A stretch of 64,000 bases of DNA from positions 60,329,582 to 60,393,581 of the forward strand of contig OX457068.1 in NCBI GenBank assembly GCA_949752795.1, in the 5' to 3' direction. The notes beneath the pieces are model-generated. The model was not told the DNA's origin. It saw nothing but the letters and a program-made list of their open reading frames with translations, and made no database searches. Both the position numbers and the translations under genes were made by a program. Shown in pieces: positions 60,017-64,000 of this stretch; within the stretch, counting starts at the first letter, position 1, and the number at the start of each line of letters is the position of its first letter. The stretch comes from Hyperoodon ampullatus (taxonomy: Eukaryota > Chordata > Mammalia > Artiodactyla > Ziphiidae).

Positions 60017-61639
60017 AAAAAAAAAAAAGAAAGAAGGACACTACATAATGATCAAGGGATCAATCCAAGAAGAAGTTATAAGAATTGTAAATATTTTGCA
60101 CCCAACATGGGAGCACCTCAATACATAAGGCAAATACTAACAGCCATAAAACAGGAAATTGACAATAACAAAATCATCGTAGGGGACTTTAATACCCTAC
60201 TTTCACCAATGGACAGATCATCCAAAATGAATATAAATAAGGAAACACAACCTTTAATGATACATTAAACAAGATGGACTAATTGATATTTATAAGACAT
60301 TCCATTGAAAAACAGCAGAATACACTTTCTTCTCAAGTGCTCAGGGAATATTCTCTAGGATAGGTCATATCTTGGGTCACAAATCAAGCCTTGGTAAATT
60401 TAAGAAAATTGAAATCATATCAAGTATATTTTCTGACCACACGCTATGAGACAAAATATCAATTACAGGAAAATATCTGTAAAAAATACAAACACATTGA
60501 GGCAAAACAATATGCTACTTAATAACCAAGAGATCACTGAAGAAATCAAAGAGGAAATCAAAAAATACCTAGATACATCCACTATGGAGAACAGTATGGA
60601 GGTTCCCTAAAAAACTAAAAATAGAACTACAATAAGACCTAGCAATCCCACTACTGGGTATATACCCTGAGAAAACCATAAATTAGAAGAGTCATGTACC
60701 ACAATGTTCATTGCAGCACTGTTTGCAACAACCAAGACATGGAAACAACCTAAGTGTCCATTGACAGATGAATGGATAACGGAGTTATGGCACATACATA
60801 CATTGGAATATTACTCAGCCATAAAAAGAAATGAAATTGAGTTATTTGTAGTGAGGTGGATGGACCTAGAGTCTGTCATACAGAGTGAGGTAAGTCAGAA
60901 AGATAAAAACAAATGCCATATGCTAACACATATATATGGAATCTAAAAAAAAAAAGAAAAGAAAAGGTTCTGAAGAACCAAGGGGCAGGAAAGGAATAAA
61001 GACACAGATGTAGAGAATGGACTTGAGGACAGGGGGAGGGGGAAGGGTAAGCTGGGACAAAGTGAGAGAGTGGCATGGACATATATACACTATCAAATGT
61101 AAAATCGATAGCTAGTGGGAAGCAGCCGCATAGAACAGGGAGATCAGCTCAGTGCTTTGTCACCACCTAGAGGGGTGAGATAAGTACGGTCGGAGGCAGG
61201 GAGACGCAGAGGGAAGATATATGGGGATATATGTATATGTATAGCTGTTTCAGTTTGTTATAAAGCAGAAACTAACACACCGTTGTAAAGGAATTATACT
61301 CCAATAAAGATGTTAAAAAATATTAAAATTAAAAAAAAATTAAAAAATAATTCAGCACTTTAAAGGGATGTGCAAAGAGGTTCCCTGAAGTAAAATTGAA
61401 CTTGAGAGTAAACAGTGAAATATGCTTGTGTTTTCTCTGTTGAATATTCTAAAGACACTTAGCATATACTTTTAATCTATAAAGTACAATTAATGATATT
61501 TTATTAATTACATGAATTAATACAAGATTTTGAAATTAAATACTATTAGCCTCCAAGAATTATAGACACCATAAAGATTTATATCACTGGCATACAGGAT
61601 ATGACTATGGCAGATAATTCAGATAAATTATGCCTTAAA

Positions 61640-62960
61640 TCCTTCATCTACTTAATTATATGAATATTTCAGTCAAAATGGCCTGTATTAGAACATCAGG
61701 GGCATAATTCTTGAAAGAAAAAATTGACAAGCTTAAATGCATTAAAATAAAATGTCTGCTCTGTGAAAGACACTGCCAGGAGAATAAAAAGACAAATCAC
61801 TGCCAGGAGAATAAAAAGACAAATCATGTTTTGATATCAAATATCCAAACATCCAAAGAAGTTTTAGAATTCAACAATAACAAAACAGACAACCTGATTT
61901 TAAAAATGGGCCAAAGACCTTAACAGACATCTCACCATAGGGCCACAGATGCCAAATAAACATATGAAGAGATGCTCCACATCATATGTCACCAGGGAAA
62001 TGCAAATTTTTAAATGAGATACCACTACATACTTATTAATATCACCAAAATGTTAAACACTGACAACACCCAAGTCTGGTGAGGATGTAGAAAAATAGGA
62101 GCTCTAATTTGTTGCTAGCAGAAATGTGAATTATATATCCACTTTGGAAAACAGTTTGGTGATTTCTTAGAAAACTAAGCATACTCTTCCCTTATGATCG
62201 AGCAATTGTGTTCCTTGGTATTTAGACAAATGAGTTGAAACTCCTTTAGTATCAGACAGACTTATGAACTTCACACAAAAGTCTCATGGATGCTTAGAGT
62301 ACACATCTGTAAACACACAGATGTTTATAGCAGATTTATTCATAATTGCCAAAACTCAGAAACATCCAAGATGGCCCTCAATATGTGAATGGATAGGTAA
62401 GTTGTGGCACATCCAGACAGTGGGATATTATTCAGTTCTAAAAAGACATGAATTATCAAGTCACAGAAAGACATGGAAGAAACTTAGATATTTATTACTA
62501 AGTGAAAGGAGCCAATCTGAAAAGACTACACACTGCATGATTCCAATTGTATGACATTTTGAAAAAGACAAAATTATGGAGACAGTCAAAAGATAATTGG
62601 TTTCCAGAGAATAGGGACTGGGGAGGCGGGAAGGATGAATTGATGGAGGACAGAGGAATTTTAGGGCAACTAGATTTGTCTGTCTGATACTATAATTGTG
62701 GAGACATGCCATTATACATTTGTCCAAACTCATAGAATGTACAACACCAGTAGTGAACTGTAACTATGGACTTTGAGTCATGATGCGTCAATGTTGGTTC
62801 ATCAATTGTAACACAGGTATCATGCTGCTCCTGGATGTTGATAATGGGAGAGGCTATGCATATATGGTGGTAAGGGGTACGTGGGAAATATCTGATCCTC
62901 CCTCTCAGTTTTGCTGTGAATCTAAATCTTGTCTAACAATTAAAGTTTATTTTTTTAAAA
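61640..62960 (+). mobile_element. Ancient L1 fossil (L1M type), 5'-truncated
   Basis: The C-terminal ORF2 part is diverged (AATGGGCCAAAGACC, GAGATGCTCCACATC, and CGAGCAATTGTGTTCCTTGG words) and is followed by a long 3' UTR: ACTATGGACTTTGAGTCATG, CATCAATTGTAACACAGGTA, ATGTTGATAATGGGAGAGGC, TCAGTTTTGCTGTGAATCTA. This 3' UTR is of the old L1M type, different from copies A-I. Confidence 0.75.
61771..61824 (+). repeat. 27-bp perfect tandem duplication
   Basis: Two exact copies of a 27-bp unit beginning CACTGCCAGG (61771-61797 and 61798-61824) within the ancient L1. 27 is a multiple of three, so a frame through it reads CQENKKTNH twice. Since the L1 is ancient but the copies are identical, the duplication is recent. 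Confidence 0.95.
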
Positions 62961-63651
62961 ATGGTGTGGATTAAGAAGGCACAAATTTATTTTTCAATTG
63001 TCTATATTTGACCAATATAAGTAGAATGCCTAAATATGTTTTGATTGTTGTTTATCTCTTCATTTCACTGTTTGAGTGAATGGCAGCTCATTCAAACATC
63101 ATGAGCAGTCTTATCTTTGGAGAGAAAAGGCCAATGCAGAGAAGTCCTGTAAGTGGGAAGTTATCTGTTTAAATATTCTCTCATCATTATTATTCTTTTA
63201 ATGAAGTGGAACTGGGGTGAATTTATTGCATGTAATAAACCCACCCACTCCCAGACTCCATCCTTTGAGAGCATCTAAAGGCATTCCCTCCACAAAGTCA
63301 TGAGCAGTGAACTGCTGAGAGGAGTCCTAACATCTTTGAAAGGTATTGTATTCATTCTCTGCAGGTACAGATGAAAATAAAAGAGGCTGCCATTGAGATA
63401 GGTTTCCTGATTGTGGGGCAGATGATGAAACTCCTAGGAGGTAGAAGGTAGTAGCACTTAGCTGTCAGAGACAAGGGTGGTAATCAGAATGTTTTGACAC
63501 AAAGAAATCTTTGATGTTGTCTCATTGATCATGAGGTCCCTAGAAAAAACTCCTACTTAATTTGATCAGAGTCATTCCTCCTCAACCAGTTCTCCTCCAG
63601 CAATATCTGTATCTGAAACAGTAAAGATCTTTCCAAAGGTCCTCAAAGGAC

Positions 63652-63681
63652 CAATTACTTTGGTCCTCTCCAAAGTAATTG
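63652..63681. repeat. Perfect 12-bp inverted repeat with 6-nt loop
   Basis: CAATTACTTTGG, loop TCCTCT, then CCAAAGTAATTG. It could form a hairpin in single-stranded DNA or RNA. No T-run follows and no gene is near; function unknown. Confidence 0.9.
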
Positions 63682-64000
63682 CTATTACATGATGCATATT
63701 ACAGGCATAATGAGATGGCTGTAGACTGGGGAAAGAGAAATACCCAGAATTTTTTGGAATAATTGAATCCTGAATCTGAGATACTGCTAACTCTTGGGGA
63801 CCCGGAAAGCCCTAGCAGTCCACTGGTCAGAGTGAGAATTTATGGGGTTAGGTAGTAAAATAGAATTTTGTTTCAAATTCACGTCAAAGTAAAATTACCA
63901 CATGGTTATTCCCCAGTCCTTATGTATATGGTTAGACCAGATATACTCAGAAAGGTGCAGAATTCTTACATTGATTCTCTGACCCATTAGGTTTAAGCTT

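Larger units (their letters stand above)
51985..60029 (+). mobile_element. Full-length L1 (copy I), 8.0 kb, with 3' transduction
   Basis: Inserted into the endonuclease part of ORF2 of copy H. The 15-bp TSD AAAGAAGGACACTAC is at 51970-51984 and 60030-60044. It has a 5' end GGGGGAAGGCAGGAAGATGGCGG, a CpG-rich 5' UTR, a pyrimidine tract expanded to about 0.84 kb, an ORF1 whose body is open, a broken ORF2 and a short-type 3' end. Then come about 70-80 bases of non-L1 DNA before the A tail. The extra length over copies A and G is explained by the tract and the transduced tail. Confidence 0.95.
51701..60946 (+). pseudogene. L1 ORF2 remnant (copy H), in two pieces with deletion
   Basis: The first piece (51701-51984) holds the N-terminal endonuclease start (MVIGAYISLITLNVNGLN) up to the insertion site of copy I. 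The second piece (60045-60946) resumes the endonuclease with GDFNTLLSPMD, loses the whole reverse transcriptase at about 60577, and keeps only the C-terminal end with HIYGI at 60946. No part is functional. Confidence 0.85.
48719..61348 (+). mobile_element. L1 (copy H), internally deleted and split by copy I
   Basis: Its 5' part is 48719-51984 and its 3' part 60045-61348. A 14-bp TSD with one mismatch flanks it (AAATCAGCACTTTA at 48705-48718, AATTCAGCACTTTA at 61349-61362); the first copy follows TTT. CpGs in its 5' UTR are largely decayed, so it is older than A, G and I. At about 60577 the sequence jumps from the start of the region after the endonuclease to the C-terminal end of ORF2, a deletion of about 2.6 kb relative to copy A (roughly 4333 to 6948). 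The 3' end is the long type with AATAAA at 61303-61308. Confidence 0.9.
61363..64000. other. Intergenic DNA with an old L1 fossil and a hairpin
   Basis: Single-copy-looking DNA except for the L1 fossil at 61640-62960 and a perfect inverted repeat at 63652-63681. No gene is recognised; the remaining frames are short. Confidence 0.5.

Overview
This is a mammalian nuclear DNA window with no host protein-coding gene that I can support. Two tRNA-derived SINEs of the CHR type (14599-14799, 27637-27944) and the LINE-1 (L1) 3' ends, which run into CAGAAACTAA(A)n or into a longer AATAAA-bearing end, point to a cetartiodactyl and most likely a cetacean (whale or dolphin). That assignment is inference from repeat recognition, not a database search. 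By my count about two thirds of the 64 kb is L1-derived.

Layout. A full-length L1 (copy A, + strand, 530-7683) is followed directly by a 5'-truncated L1 tail (B, 7684-8275). An older L1 (C, + strand, 8675-15493) is broken by a 0.9 kb insertion flanked by a perfect 16-bp target-site duplication (TSD) and by a CHR SINE. The segment 15494-24623 is mostly single-copy-looking DNA with MIR and L2 fossils and a (TG)n tract. An old 5'-truncated L1 (D, + strand, 24624-29486) carries a young truncated L1 (E) and a mariner-type MITE that itself contains a CHR SINE. The segment 29501-35627 is again single-copy-looking with old repeats. A truncated L1 (F, + strand, 35642-37990) faces a full-length L1 on the other strand (G, 39240-46528). 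After 2.2 kb of flank comes L1 H (+ strand, 48719-61348), internally deleted and split by the 8 kb full-length L1 I (51985-60029). An ancient L1 fossil (61640-62960) and quiet DNA end the window.

How the parts work together. None of the L1s can encode a working machinery as read: every ORF2 has several stops or frameshifts. ORF1 is closest to intact in G (correct start, no frameshift, two nonsense codons) and in I (a 295-codon open body, but a 2-nt deletion takes the canonical ATG out of frame). The full-length copies keep promoter-like 5' UTRs: a YY1-type motif at the 5' end and a CpG-rich block, followed by a pyrimidine tract. The copies illustrate L1 biology well: TT/AAAA-type insertion sites, TSDs, nesting, a 3' transduction, two alternative 3' ends and G-rich 3' UTRs.

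Most worth a second look: (1) overlapping in-register sense and antisense ORFs kept open in the 5' UTR of all four full-length L1s, reminiscent in position of primate ORF0; (2) the 3' transduction of copy I, which ends just after an ATTAAA signal; (3) the 903-bp retrocopy-like insert in copy C, also with ATTAAA before its A tail; (4) a minisatellite of about 90 bp that expanded the pyrimidine tract of copy I to about 0.84 kb.
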